Assembly: GCA_964500805.1 (NCBI GenBank)
Contig: CAZCQH010000001.1
Coordinates: 175,567 to 239,566, forward strand
Direction of reading: 5' to 3'
Source of the DNA: Ga0077555 sp964500805
Lineage (GTDB): Bacteria > Pseudomonadota > Alphaproteobacteria > Rhizobiales > Hyphomicrobiaceae
DNA length: 64,000 nt
A program made the translations under genes and the position numbers. The notes below the pieces were generated by a model. It was given only the letters and a program-made list of their open reading frames with translations. It searched no databases and had not been told where the DNA came from. Positions 63,994 to 64,000 of this stretch are shown here, piece after piece. Numbering within the stretch: position 1 is the stretch's first letter; every line of letters begins with the position of its first letter.

Positions 63994-64000
63994 ATCGATC

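Overview
The window looks like chromosomal DNA of a GC-rich alphaproteobacterium, most probably of the order Hyphomicrobiales (Rhizobiales). This rests on the hisD-UPF0262-LMW phosphatase gene order at the left edge, the fused LivHM-type permease, the LIV and Bug solute-binding proteins, the many ATGA-type overlaps, and REP-like hairpins between genes. No prophage, CRISPR array, conjugation module or rRNA operon is visible. One tRNA gene, tRNA-Leu(GAG), is present. GC content was judged by eye, not computed.

Layout. 1-2.1 kb: the end of hisD, a UPF0262 protein and a LMW phosphatase, followed by a non-coding stretch with an exact parS (ParB-binding) palindrome and two degenerate relatives. 2.1-3.4 kb: exported methionine sulfoxide reductases MsrB and MsrA, then a metallophosphoesterase remnant and repeats. 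3.8-7.4 kb: dehydrogenases and a GIY-YIG nuclease bounded by two near-identical 47-bp repeats. 7.7-12.1 kb: an exported M15-like peptidase, then a divergent sugar-modification cluster (C-methyltransferase, epimerase, DUF4910 peptidase-like protein). 12.3-19.3 kb: mixed catabolic enzymes, including an uncharacterised CinA-C/NadD-like fusion. 19.3-26.1 kb: cell-envelope genes, with glmU and glmS between two SPOR-domain proteins, then a DUF502 membrane protein. 26-35 kb: a Baeyer-Villiger-like monooxygenase, cysteine synthase, a Clp_N-domain membrane protein, EngB, a CinA/MoaB-like protein and an exported L,D-transpeptidase.

35-41.3 kb: a branched-chain-amino-acid-type (HAAT) ABC transporter reduced to three polypeptides: a binding protein, a fused LivHM permease and a fused LivG-LivF ATPase. 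The LivG-LivF junction carries a perfect 28-bp inverted repeat. A Bug-type binding protein lies among them on the other strand. 41.3-48 kb: an AidB-like flavoprotein, then a three-gene envelope operon: an OmpA/BON protein, a 35-residue membrane peptide and a membrane protein with three copies of a helix-hairpin-helix-like domain. 48.5-53.7 kb: a dienelactone hydrolase, pyruvate kinase, a small exported protein, LipB and an OxyR-like regulator lacking the peroxidatic cysteine. 53.7-57.6 kb: tRNA-Leu, a cholesterol-oxidase-like GMC enzyme, a MarR regulator and an EmrA-type adaptor without its permease. 57.7-63.4 kb: a mostly minus-strand run of small-molecule enzymes and exporters. The last 600 bp hold two near-identical copies of a MITE-like element and a palindrome.

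Most genes are ordinary housekeeping or accessory metabolism. The parts that look least described are the CinA-C/NadD fusion without the usual catalytic serine, the three-gene OmpA/BON-micropeptide-HhH operon, the Clp_N protein with no AAA+ motor, and the palindrome-joined LivGF ATPase.
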